From Kosmotoga olearia TBF 19.5.1 (GTDB lineage Bacteria > Thermotogota > Thermotogae > Petrotogales > Kosmotogaceae), in NCBI RefSeq assembly GCF_000023325.1, contig NC_012785.1, forward strand, positions 1,550,001 to 1,614,000: DNA of 64,000 bases, written 5' to 3'. Made by a program: the position numbers and the translations under genes. The notes below the pieces were generated by a model that was not told where the DNA came from, did not search any database, and saw only the letters and a list, made by a program, of their open reading frames with translations. Positions 42,982 through 53,000 of this stretch are shown here, piece after piece. Each line of letters begins with the position of its first letter. The first letter of the stretch is position 1.

Positions 42982-44442
42982 TTATTTTACCGACATTTCG
43001 TACACATCCATCCAGTCACTTCCAGTACCTTCGGGATCGTTGTTTTCTTCGTTAGATAATGAAAGTGTGAACTCCTTTTCCAGGATTTTCCTTTCTTCCA
43101 GAAAAATGGTGACACGAAATGATACAGGTTGTTCTCCTCTACAATAATGAACGCGTATCTTATAATTTCCGGGAACCACCGCATCTGCAGCCAGGGTGTA
43201 TATCTCTTTGCCCGGACCTTTTTGGGAATCTTCGGTCAAAGTTCCAAGATTCTTTGGGTTTAAAAAATACACGTATTCATCGGGTTCAAAGACGTAGAGA
43301 TCCAGATCTGCATCCTGTTTTTCCCATTCCAGGCACACTTTAAAAAAAATCTTTGTGCTTCTTTCACAGATTATGCGTATGTTTTTTTCATCTTCTCCCC
43401 AGATAGATGAGGCCGCTATTTTCAGGTTGTGGATTCCCGGGGTCGGAAAGAGAGAGAGGCTAAAAGAACTTCCATCAACGGTAATCTCTATGGGTTCAGC
43501 ACCAAGGTACGCTGAAAGTCTATCGAAGGGGCCGATAATTGTTCCGGAAATTGCCAATTCTTCTCCTTCTGGAATCACCAGTTCGTTATCAGGAACTTCT
43601 AACTGAATTTTCGGAGGGTTTTTATACGCAGCGAAAAAATCGGCTTTTGTTTTTCCGATCTTCACCTCATGAAATCCGGTGAAAAGATCATGTGAGTTAA
43701 AGGTTACTTGGTAATATACCTCATGCAACTCTTCGAGTGTGTCTGCTAAGAATACGGCATTTTCGTAATCAAACAAACCGCCTCCAGTTTCTCTGGCAAT
43801 TGATAGCAGAGAAACGATATTTTCAGACAGACCGCCGCTGGTTATTAGAAATAGTGGAATTCCTTTGGAGAGCAAAACGGATTCCAATGAATCCAGTAGA
43901 TCAATTTCAATATGGATTTCTTCATCGGTAATCAGAAAAAGGATGGAAGGGTTATTTTCCATTTCGAGAATATTTAAGATAATCGTAATCGGTCTTTCGA
44001 AACTTTCGCCAACATTCTCGAAGGTTTTTCTCACGAGGGGGAGGAGCTCTTCGTGGTTTTGTGTAACGGATAGGTAATTCATGCTGTCGGCAAAACCGAC
44101 AATGTGATAGACAAGATCGCCGCTAAAAAGCTGAGAGACCACGTTGGATACGGTTATTATCGAATTTTTGACATCTTCAATATAAGGATTCATCGAACCG
44201 GAATTGTCGATAATGAAATAAACATTCAGTTGGTCCAATGGCGAAGATGAGACAATTTCCCATTTAGCACCTACTATTTCACCGTCATCTTCTATCACAG
44301 GATAAGATCCCGTTGGAAAGCCTTTGAAATGCACAAACAAGCTAATTGCAGGATAAGCACTGGCATCGACCGATTCAAGATGCCAGCCTCCCAACACGAT
44401 TTCTGATAGTATTAAAAAGATTAAAAGAAACTTCTTGATCAT
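42982..44442 (-). CDS. Secreted vWA protein with Ig-like and YfaP/DUF2135-like domains
   Basis: A 486-aa protein: signal peptide (MIKKFLLIFLILSEIVLG), a short VDASAYPAISLFV module (about residues 25-70), a vWA domain with MIDAS motif DNSGSM (79-84) and ITDEE (about 170), an Ig-like domain (about 270-350), and a C-terminal YfaP/DUF2135-like domain from DADLDLYVFEP to YKIRVHYCRGE (about 370-440). The end, DPEGTGSDWMDVYEM, recurs after the same domain in the two larger neighbours. Start overlaps the preceding gene as ATGA with GAAGGA upstream. Last gene of the four-gene vWA operon. Ligand and role unknown. Confidence 0.82.
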   Translation of the reverse strand: MIKKFLLIFLILSEIVLGGWHLESVDASAYPAISLFVHFKGFPTGSYPVIEDDGEIVGAKWEIVSSSPLDQLNVYFIIDNSGSMNPYIEDVKNSIITVSNVVSQLFSGDLVYHIVGFADSMNYLSVTQNHEELLPLVRKTFENVGESFERPITIILNILEMENNPSILFLITDEEIHIEIDLLDSLESVLLSKGIPLFLITSGGLSENIVSLLSIARETGGGLFDYENAVFLADTLEELHEVYYQVTFNSHDLFTGFHEVKIGKTKADFFAAYKNPPKIQLEVPDNELVIPEGEELAISGTIIGPFDRLSAYLGAEPIEITVDGSSFSLSLFPTPGIHNLKIAASSIWGEDEKNIRIICERSTKIFFKVCLEWEKQDADLDLYVFEPDEYVYFLNPKNLGTLTEDSQKGPGKEIYTLAADAVVPGNYKIRVHYCRGEQPVSFRVTIFLEERKILEKEFTLSLSNEENNDPEGTGSDWMDVYEMSVK

Positions 44443-47400
44443 TTTCCTTCACCAATTTGTAGTTCTATTTTTTCTCCTGATTCAAAGCGTAATTCAATCA
44501 GACCGTTGGCTTTCGGTGTTGTTCCGATGATTGATTTTACACCGGGGAAGTAGTCGTAGTAAATACCTTTTCTTTCCTCAAAATATCTTCCACTGCCAGG
44601 TGGGGTTTGAGCGTAGAAATTTTTGGTTGGCATTATGATGACATCTGCAGCATTTAGAGGGATGTTGTATCCGGTGAGGAGTAATTCAGTATCTCCGTCA
44701 GCATTGTAATCAAAAAATTCCATACTGTTGAAGGAGCCTGGATGCCAGAGCTCAGCTTTGAGCTCCCCGCGTCTTGTTAAACAGGTTACTACTGAATAGG
44801 TCGGTTCTCCCGAATCTTCATCGAATGAATTAAAGAAAATTGCTATGGTTAACCCTTCTGAATCAGTGAAGATTGAAACATTCTTCCCACATTCATTCGT
44901 TTTGTTTTTTGAATCTTTTTCAAAGTCATAGTTTGGCAGGAATCCAAAGACATTTTTTTCTCCAAAGTTGTATTCCCATAGAATTCTATTATCAGAACTG
45001 AGAGCTGTGATGACGATATTACTTTTAGCAGGATCAGATCTCACTTTTAGTTTTCTAAAAAGGAGTACATCATCTACGCTGTCATTGTTCAGATCTACCC
45101 GTTTAAATTTAATTTCCTCAGTGTTTTCAAACTCCCGGAGCCATACTTTGTTGCGTTTTAAGTTGTCTGAGAAAGCCTCGACAATGTTACCTGATACGTT
45201 GAAATAAACCTGCTCAGGAACTTTTGGTTTTTTCCACTCAGAAAGTCTGGAATAATTGAACCCTTTCAATTGTCTTACGGCAAACATCTCGTAGTTCTTG
45301 TCTGGTAGTATTTTTATAACTCCCGTCGAATAAACAGTTGCTATATGCTCGACCTTTCCCGAGGAATCTTTACCCCATACTTCGTAGAAGGCTTTCTCCA
45401 GCGGGAAGAGGGTCAGAATGATATAGTCATCTTTTAAATAAGCGGATTCAATTGCAGGAGAATCAACGATCCTTTCCTGAAGTTCCAGCAATGTTTTTAA
45501 GAATTTACCAAACAATTTTTTCCCGGTATTTCCGATGTAAACATCAGAAGTGAATAGATCGCCGATGTACGCAATTATTGAATTCTTTATATTCCAGACC
45601 AATGGAACATAATAAGGAATAAGTTCAGTTTTTCTGGTTTTTTCTGAGACGATGGCAGAATCCATAAGGATCAAAGGAAGGTTGTATTCAGTAAATCCAG
45701 CGACGCTGAGGGTACTGACGCCATCAGGATAATTGACCAGGGAAAGGTCCAGCAAATTTTCAGTAGAAAGCTCTGCATCGTGAATCATAGCCAATGTTGG
45801 AAGAGCTACGTTGTCGAAAAGAGCGTCGGGATCATAATAGATGTTGGTGGGGATAACATAGCTTTTAGCAGGAATGGCTACATCGTAGGTTGTGATCATT
45901 CCGATACCTTCCAGTACGTACAGTGCCCCGCCGGAAAGCAAGATTTTCACGCCATTGTCTATAGCAACATTTATGACGTTCTTGAGGTAGTCGTTAAACA
46001 GTTTTTGAATCTCAAGTCTGCTGAGATTCGAGAATCCAATGAACAATATTCTGGAGTTCTTGATTATTTCTGGATTTCTTTTCAGTTTTTCCAGAGAGAC
46101 CGGTTTGCTTTCAATTCCGAAGGAGTTGAAAAATTGCCTGACTTCATCGGTGGAACTTTTTACATTATTGACTATGAGGGCATCCTTGATTTCAGAGAAC
46201 CTACGAACGATGAATATCGGAGAGGAAACTCTGAATTTCTTTGTGGTGTCAAAATCCTGCAAATCAACGCCATTAACGATCCATCCATCAAACAACATGG
46301 GTTCGGGTTCCCGGGCATCGAGAGTCAAAAGCCTGCCAGCCTCAACCCAATAGATCTTTTCTTTTCCAATGTAGTTGCCATTTTCATCGACATCTCTAAC
46401 AACCACTTTCACAAACTTTTTGAAAAGAGCTGAAACGGTTGTGGGTTCATTCAGGGTAACGGTAATGGTAGGATCCTGACAGTTGTCGTCCCACTGGAAG
46501 AATTCATACTTCGTATCATATCCCTCTATCAGGTCGCTTTCATCTGTTTCAAAAATCAGCCGATTGACAGTGATTGTTACTTTTGAACCGATCCCAAAAG
46601 CACCAATAAATCCAGCTTTTCTTTCAACCCCACTTACGTTGAACGTGACGAGGTCCTCAATTTCATCTGGTAAATTCGTTTTTAGCTTCAGAGAAACATC
46701 TGGAAGTTTGATTTCAACAGGGGCAAAGTCTCTCCAATCATTGCCTGTGGCATCCGGTGCTGCGTTTTCAGGGTTAGCCTGGCTCTTTTCAAAGGAAAAA
46801 TCCTTTTCGTAGATAACGTTATTTGAAAGTTTGCCGCTCATTTTAACGATGATCTTACCTTCGATTGTTCCTTCAGCGCCGTTGTTTGCGTAATAGTGGA
46901 CTCGAGGGATATACAAACCCGGAAGCATTTCTTCGAAGGGAAGTTCATAACTCTCCATTCTTTCTTTTGTTGTGGCATACAATTTTCCCGGAGATTCGGG
47001 GTCCATAAAATATATGGTTCTTCCATCCGGGAGAGTGACATAAAGATCCAGGTCAGCTCCTGGATCATTCCATTGGAGAATGAAAAGTAAGGAGTTGCCT
47101 TCTGGATACGTTACTCTCGTTTCAACCACGGTTTTTCCGCTGGCATTCTCTGCAACCACAGAGATAATATTCTCACCCGGGAAGAGAAGCAGATTTTCAT
47201 GAAACTCTCCGTCTGTCAGATTTACCACGTGTTTTTCCACAAATATTTTTTCTCCGGTGGTGCCGATTCTTTCGTGAACAATGGAGACTTCATCTAAATC
47301 TTCACCTTCAACGATTCCTGACACCAGAGTATATGGTTTTGAAACCACAGTGTTGTGTTCGGGAGTTAAAAGTGTTATTTTCGGTGGTTTTTGATAGGTT

Positions 47401-48221
47401 AACTTTGCGACCTTCAGATCGAGAAGTTCAAAAATACTTTTATCCATCTGTTTTGGCGCGTCGTTATCTATTATTTTCAATGAAAAGTCAAATACATCCG
47501 GTAATTTGCCAAAGGGGAGAGCGAATTCATAGAAGTAGTAACCATTTTGGAGTTTGGAAACTATTTTGAAATCCTGTCTGCTTCCATTCAGGATGATATG
47601 AGGATCAACATTCATAAAGTTTCCAGGGAGAATGCGGATCTTCTGGTCGTTTATTATGATTTCAACGGCATCGCCATAATCGATAGTGCTTATGTCATAG
47701 GCTGGAAGAGGTACATCGTCCCTAATCAATAGGAGGCCGTATAAAACCCCGTCATGATAGGCTAGCTTAAAAGCACCACTTAGGTCGACATCGCCGGCAA
47801 CCGCTTTTCCATGTACCTTTCCGTCGTCGTAGAGGAAACGTATTCCGGGTATGCGATTCCAATCTGTAATATTGCCATCTATTACGGGAATGTCTGAAAT
47901 TGGTGGTACGTAAACATGGACAGAATTATCTGCAAAAGTTGGGGGTACGTACGTTTTATCATCTCCGGCTGCATTTATCTTAACACTATCTCTGAAATGC
48001 GACGTAACATTACTCAGGAACCAAATTTTTTGTAAAGAGCCGTTCTGTTGGGAATAAAGGATGTCCACATCCTTACCATTTTCTTTGACCTCAGAAATTT
48101 CTGTCGAAGTAACCGTTAGACATATGACAGGAAATCCAGAAAGGTCTATTTCGAGGATTTGCCCCAATCCTATACCAACTAACAGAAGAATGAAAAAAAG
48201 AATTGGCCAGCGTTTGTTCAT
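44439..48221 (-). CDS. Large secreted multidomain protein (CBM9/DOMON-like, Ig, YfaP/DUF2135-like, FG-GAP-like)
   Basis: A 1260-aa protein. After a signal peptide comes the EIDLSGFPVICLTVTS module followed by VKENGKDV, here without a vWA domain. A CBM9/DOMON-like domain (about 105-265: VIDGNITDWNRI, YGDAVEIIIND), an Ig-like domain, the YfaP-like domain (about 385-480: GADLDLYVTLPDG, YIPRVHYYANN) and the tail PDATGNDWRDF follow. Later parts include a repeat-type beta region, a flavodoxin-like stretch (ALIVNNVKSSTDEV, SRILFIGFSN) and a C-terminal FG-GAP-like repeat region with DLNNDSVDDV. ATG at 48221 lies 10 nt after GGGGG; ATG 48230 and TTG 48242 are alternatives. Third gene of the operon. 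Confidence 0.75.
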   Translation of the reverse strand: MNKRWPILFFILLLVGIGLGQILEIDLSGFPVICLTVTSTEISEVKENGKDVDILYSQQNGSLQKIWFLSNVTSHFRDSVKINAAGDDKTYVPPTFADNSVHVYVPPISDIPVIDGNITDWNRIPGIRFLYDDGKVHGKAVAGDVDLSGAFKLAYHDGVLYGLLLIRDDVPLPAYDISTIDYGDAVEIIINDQKIRILPGNFMNVDPHIILNGSRQDFKIVSKLQNGYYFYEFALPFGKLPDVFDFSLKIIDNDAPKQMDKSIFELLDLKVAKLTYQKPPKITLLTPEHNTVVSKPYTLVSGIVEGEDLDEVSIVHERIGTTGEKIFVEKHVVNLTDGEFHENLLLFPGENIISVVAENASGKTVVETRVTYPEGNSLLFILQWNDPGADLDLYVTLPDGRTIYFMDPESPGKLYATTKERMESYELPFEEMLPGLYIPRVHYYANNGAEGTIEGKIIVKMSGKLSNNVIYEKDFSFEKSQANPENAAPDATGNDWRDFAPVEIKLPDVSLKLKTNLPDEIEDLVTFNVSGVERKAGFIGAFGIGSKVTITVNRLIFETDESDLIEGYDTKYEFFQWDDNCQDPTITVTLNEPTTVSALFKKFVKVVVRDVDENGNYIGKEKIYWVEAGRLLTLDAREPEPMLFDGWIVNGVDLQDFDTTKKFRVSSPIFIVRRFSEIKDALIVNNVKSSTDEVRQFFNSFGIESKPVSLEKLKRNPEIIKNSRILFIGFSNLSRLEIQKLFNDYLKNVINVAIDNGVKILLSGGALYVLEGIGMITTYDVAIPAKSYVIPTNIYYDPDALFDNVALPTLAMIHDAELSTENLLDLSLVNYPDGVSTLSVAGFTEYNLPLILMDSAIVSEKTRKTELIPYYVPLVWNIKNSIIAYIGDLFTSDVYIGNTGKKLFGKFLKTLLELQERIVDSPAIESAYLKDDYIILTLFPLEKAFYEVWGKDSSGKVEHIATVYSTGVIKILPDKNYEMFAVRQLKGFNYSRLSEWKKPKVPEQVYFNVSGNIVEAFSDNLKRNKVWLREFENTEEIKFKRVDLNNDSVDDVLLFRKLKVRSDPAKSNIVITALSSDNRILWEYNFGEKNVFGFLPNYDFEKDSKNKTNECGKNVSIFTDSEGLTIAIFFNSFDEDSGEPTYSVVTCLTRRGELKAELWHPGSFNSMEFFDYNADGDTELLLTGYNIPLNAADVIIMPTKNFYAQTPPGSGRYFEERKGIYYDYFPGVKSIIGTTPKANGLIELRFESGEKIELQIGEGK

Positions 48222-48235
48222 AGGATTCATACCCC

Positions 48236-50074
48236 CTACCAAATGTTTTCTATCGGAAATTTCTTACCTGATTCATCGATGAAAACAATTGTTTTCTCCT
48301 TTATTTCAAGGTTCTGGAACCCCTTAGCTTTTTCAAATACTTTGTAAAAAATCTCTTCAGCTTTTCGTTGGCCCAGCCCATAGTATGGTATTGCCTGGCC
48401 AGAAACCTTCCGACCATCTAAAATGCCAACAACTGTCTGGTAATCAAACTCAGCGTTCTCTCCGGCAAAGACGATTTCGCTAATACCGTCGCCGTTTAGA
48501 TCGATAACGTAAAGCTCTTTTAGATGCCCAGGGTGATAGTATCTACCTTCTACAATGCCCTCGAGAGATACCACTGCTAATATGGAAGGGAACCACGGAA
48601 CATGGTTCAACACGACAACAATCTCCGATCGGCCGTCGTCATTTACATCGCCGATTCGAATTCTGGTGATTTCAAAAGAATCGTCAGGCCAGAAAACGGA
48701 GTCATCACTTAATTTTACCTTCCACAATAGTTCGCCTTTTTCATTGAATAGGTAGAGGGTTCCCTTATCTGTAGCACCGGTTCCTGCAATTATTTCCCTT
48801 GTCCCGTCTCCATCGATATCTTCTACGAGTTTTGTTTTTATGGTGATTCCAAATCTTTCTTGAAGTTCTGTTATATCGATTGCTGCTTGTTGTTGTACCT
48901 GAGGCTGCACGATCTTTTTAACGGTTTTTTCGATAATCACCGATTTGGGTTTATCTATGACCCTGAAACTCACCTTTGAGTCATTAGAAAGCCTTCCATC
49001 ACTGACATGACACTCCATTACATACACTCCGGTGGCTTCCGGTGTTATTAAAAGTTCGGTGGAGGTTGCATTGAGCAATTCACCATTTAATTTCCAATTG
49101 TAGTTCAATGCGTCACCATCAGGATCGTGGGCGTCAACGGATAATCTTACGTTTTCACCTGGATACACGATGGGAGGAATCGCTGAAAAGCTATCTATGA
49201 CCGGCGGGGAGTTAAGTCTTTCCGGAGAAGTATAACTGGCTGTAAGTATCTTATCACCTGCAGAGACTTCTATAAAGTGCTTTCTGTCGAAATCGAAGTT
49301 AGGTGTTCGGAATTCAACGAGTCTCGTTCTGAAATTAAGGTTTGCCAGCTCTTCGAAAGCTTTGTTCGGACCAGCTATCTTGAAAATGTTGAAGAACTTT
49401 CCACCTAAACTTTCAGAAATTTTCACGTATTCGGGTTCTGGTGGGACGAGTAATAACAGTTCCACCCCTTTTCCGTTCAGTTCGTCAATCAACCCATTGA
49501 CCGAAACATTCGAGTAAGCAGTTCCGTCTTCAACAAAGTGTGCAGGAGCGTTGGTGATCAGCACAATTACTTTTTTCGCTTTGACATCGAAAGGAAGATT
49601 AGAGGCCATAGAAAGGGCATCCAGAGATATCTCGGGATCATCTCCGCCACCAAAAGGCACAACATCTCTAAGCCAGCTAATAAACACATCGTCGCGGGAA
49701 GTAAAACCTTTCAGCTCTCTTATCTCATCTCCGAAGGTAACTAACGCATAGCGTAGTCGAAGCCCTTCTTCTTTTAATTTCTTGATGGCCTTTTCCATGA
49801 GATCATCCATAATTCCAATTACATTTCTCATGCTTCCTGAAGAATCCAGAACGATAACAATATCCATATCGGAGATAAAAGCTTTGTCCGGTGTTTTAAA
49901 CCAGAAGTCAACTTCTATTCCGTCCTCTTTAACACAATCTATGGTTGCGTCGGAAGAGATGTAAAAAGAAACTAGAGGATAATGTTTCAGGTCAATCCCG
50001 GATATCTGTCCAGAGAACGAACTGGTGAATAGAGCCAGAAATAAAATTAACGCTGACAGGTTAACGATTTTCAT
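48236..50074 (-). CDS. Secreted vWA protein with PKD-like domain and FG-GAP-type calcium repeats
   Basis: A 612-aa protein: signal peptide, GIDLKHYPLVSFYI module with VKEDG, vWA domain with MIDAS DSSGSM (about 77-82), a PKD/cadherin-like domain (about 296-395, DPDGDALNYNWKLNG) and at least three calcium-type repeats (DIDGDGTREI, DVNDDGRSEI, DLNGDGISEI; about 420-550). All domain types suggest extracytoplasmic, calcium-dependent binding. ATG at 50074 has GGTGAT four nt upstream; ATG at 50086 lacks a site. It overlaps the next operon gene in the region of its stop. Function unknown. Confidence 0.8.
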   Translation of the reverse strand: MKIVNLSALILFLALFTSSFSGQISGIDLKHYPLVSFYISSDATIDCVKEDGIEVDFWFKTPDKAFISDMDIVIVLDSSGSMRNVIGIMDDLMEKAIKKLKEEGLRLRYALVTFGDEIRELKGFTSRDDVFISWLRDVVPFGGGDDPEISLDALSMASNLPFDVKAKKVIVLITNAPAHFVEDGTAYSNVSVNGLIDELNGKGVELLLLVPPEPEYVKISESLGGKFFNIFKIAGPNKAFEELANLNFRTRLVEFRTPNFDFDRKHFIEVSAGDKILTASYTSPERLNSPPVIDSFSAIPPIVYPGENVRLSVDAHDPDGDALNYNWKLNGELLNATSTELLITPEATGVYVMECHVSDGRLSNDSKVSFRVIDKPKSVIIEKTVKKIVQPQVQQQAAIDITELQERFGITIKTKLVEDIDGDGTREIIAGTGATDKGTLYLFNEKGELLWKVKLSDDSVFWPDDSFEITRIRIGDVNDDGRSEIVVVLNHVPWFPSILAVVSLEGIVEGRYYHPGHLKELYVIDLNGDGISEIVFAGENAEFDYQTVVGILDGRKVSGQAIPYYGLGQRKAEEIFYKVFEKAKGFQNLEIKEKTIVFIDESGKKFPIENIW

Positions 50075-50079
50075 GTCTA

Positions 50080-53000
50080 TCACCATCCGATCGTCTTTTG
50101 TGAGAGGTTTCCTGCAAGATCTCTGGCTACTACCTTAAGCTTTGAAACATCGTTCATGGAGAAGGTCTTTATTATTTCAAAATGATTCTCCCTGTTATGA
50201 ATGTCTCCTATACTGTATGTGGTATCACCAATGGAAACGGATTTGATAACGAAGTTGTCAGATACGGTGATTTTTACCATCACTTCGTTCCCTTGTGTGG
50301 AGAGTATGGTGGTTTCAATGAGAGGAGGGGCTGAATCAACAAAAATTTCATGTGTTTTTGTGTCTGTAAGACCGTGGATGTCTTCAACCATAACGAAGAA
50401 AACCGAATGACCATCAGGGAAGTAACGGGTTTCTTTGAAGGAAAGGTTCTTCCTTCCATAGCACTGCACGACTTTGCTGGAGATATTCCAGTAATCAGCA
50501 CTTGTTACCACAACGTTAAGTCCCTTGTTGTCTGTCGCGGTGATTGTTATTTCAACGTGATTTCGCTGTGTAACCAGTATTTCAGGAATGTTTGTTTCAA
50601 CCACAGGACGTTCTTTATCCGGGAGCAAGAGCTCAACAGTGCTAGCATCGTACCAATCGCTGCCATTTGCGGAAGGGCGAGTATTATCTGGATCGAAGTA
50701 AGTCAATGTCGCTTCTTTTTCAAAATGTATGCCGAATCCGTTTGCCTTTATCTTGAATTTTACCGGATTAGGTATTTTTTCTGAATGATAGTAATGTACT
50801 CTGATTTTGTAGGTTCCTTCGGCTGGAACCTTGTTCTTGCCATAGGAAAGAACATAACGTTCTACCTTTTGTTTACCACCAATGTACTCTCTCTCATCCA
50901 TGGTTAGATTTCCGCATTCGGAACCTCTGTTAGCGAAATAGACAATATTCTCTCCGGGTTCATACACGTACAGATCGAGATCGGCATCTTCATTATCCCA
51001 GCTTAGTTCCACGGTAAGTGCTTCAGTACCATGGAAATAATTCATATGAAGACTTTTTCCACCGATCCCGGTTCTTGATTTTGCAATGACATGGATGGTG
51101 TTTTTGCCAGGTTGTAGAGTAATGGGTATTGCAAAGGTTCCACCTTCAATGGTTTTTGGAGGATTCTCGCTGCCGTTAACACTTACCCGGATACTTCCGG
51201 TTTCATTCTCGGGTTTTGAGACTTTTCCAGATAATTCAAGGCTTGAGGTTGCTATGGCACCACCGTAATCCTGGTCGAAAATAATTTCTATCCAGTTTAA
51301 AGTACCAGCGGTTCTCTTGCCAGCCATATCTATGACAGCGTAATTCAACCCCTTTTTGACTTCTTCAACCGGTATCGAAAACTCCCGGTTTCTTTCGCCA
51401 TTCAGTTTGAATATCTTTTTTCCGATCTGGAGATATTTGATCCCGGAGTCATCACTGAAGATGAGCTTGACTTTTGTTTCTTCACCTAATATAAGGTCAT
51501 AGTCGACAACCGGGGCACTTTTATCCACGTACACATACCTGTATGTTATTGTGGTATTTCCAGAACCATCCGTTACTTCTATTTTCAATTCTTTGGATTT
51601 TGCAATTTCGACTTCAAATCTATCTGAAACCGTTTGTGGGAGATCGTAATTTTTTGAAAGCCCTTCAACGGTTATCGTTGCGATACCGCTTATATCAGTG
51701 GCTGAAACGGTCATTTTTACTTTGCCTGATACGATAGTGCTTTCGAGTTTAACGGATACTTCGGGGCCGTCACTATCACGTTCAACAGTAAAACTTTTCG
51801 ATGACGAATTTCCGGCCGCATCAATCGCCTCTACTACGATCGTTTTCATGGGTTTATCGTCGAGGAATATTTCATGGATGGCTTCGTAGATTTTCGAGGC
51901 GCCCACGTTAACAGGGGTTCCATCTATTAGCACTTTTGAAAGCCGGGTATTGTCGGTGACATGGATATTTAACTTCGCAAAATCTGAACCGGACGTTCTT
52001 CGACCGGTAATTGTAATTTCTGGCGCTTTGGTGTCATAAATAACATAGAATTTCTTTTGAGTGATCTTTCCCGAAACGTCAATGACGGTTGCTATGACAG
52101 ATTTTGTTTTTCTGTCAGTGGTGTATTCAACTCTCTGCAGCTCGTTATCAGGGTCAAAGGCAACTTCTTTGCCGTCAAGCAATACTTTCTCTATCCTGGT
52201 ATCATCCTTCATTTTGAAGGAGATTATAACGGTATTCTTTGAAGTGAAGAAATAGTCTGCAATGATCAGGGTTGGTGGTTCTAAATCACACACTAGATTG
52301 AGTTTTACGCTACCAAGTTTGTTCATTCCTAAATCGAGCATTTTGATTTCCAGTTCGTTCATCCCTTTGATAGACGAATAGACCGTAACTCCGCGGATTG
52401 AGGGGCTCATCAGATCAATGTAAAGCGCGAAGGGAATATTGTTTACATTAAAGATAGCGCCGTAAGGTGTAGAGGTAGAAACCCTGATTGGGGTTTTAGT
52501 GTTTTCACCCACTGTGAGATTCTTTTGTAATGGTTTTTCCAGGTTCAATAAGCCGTTTATCTTTGCACCGGTAAGTGGATAAAGGAATCTGGTGTCTTCT
52601 GGATCGATGCTTTTTAAGGCTATCAGGTTTTTTTGCAATTTATCACGATTTTTACGGGAAGCTTCCAGTAAAATCATGGTTTTCAGAAGGACCTCGTTTT
52701 TAGAAGGTTTCAGTGTTTTTCTGGCTAAATAAGACAATGCGTTTTTTATGCCTTCTTCATTCCACACTTTGGTTATTTCCCATGAATACCGCAATTCATC
52801 TAAACCGGGGTATTTTTCTGCTGTGGCGATCGCTTCTTTCATTAGTTCTGTATTGGAGGTTGCGAACCCAACCGCAAACAGTGTCCCAAGGGTGATCGGA
52901 TCACCATACTTTTCGTTTACAATCCTTTCAGCGAGTTTCAGGGCTTTGTCATCCATGGAGTTTCTCAGGTAGGCTTCAGCGATCGCTCTTATTAGATAAG

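Noticed and set aside
45780-46433. 217-codon frame antisense to the large secreted protein gene
   Set aside because: No ribosome site and no recognisable motif; the minus-strand protein has clear domains through this stretch.
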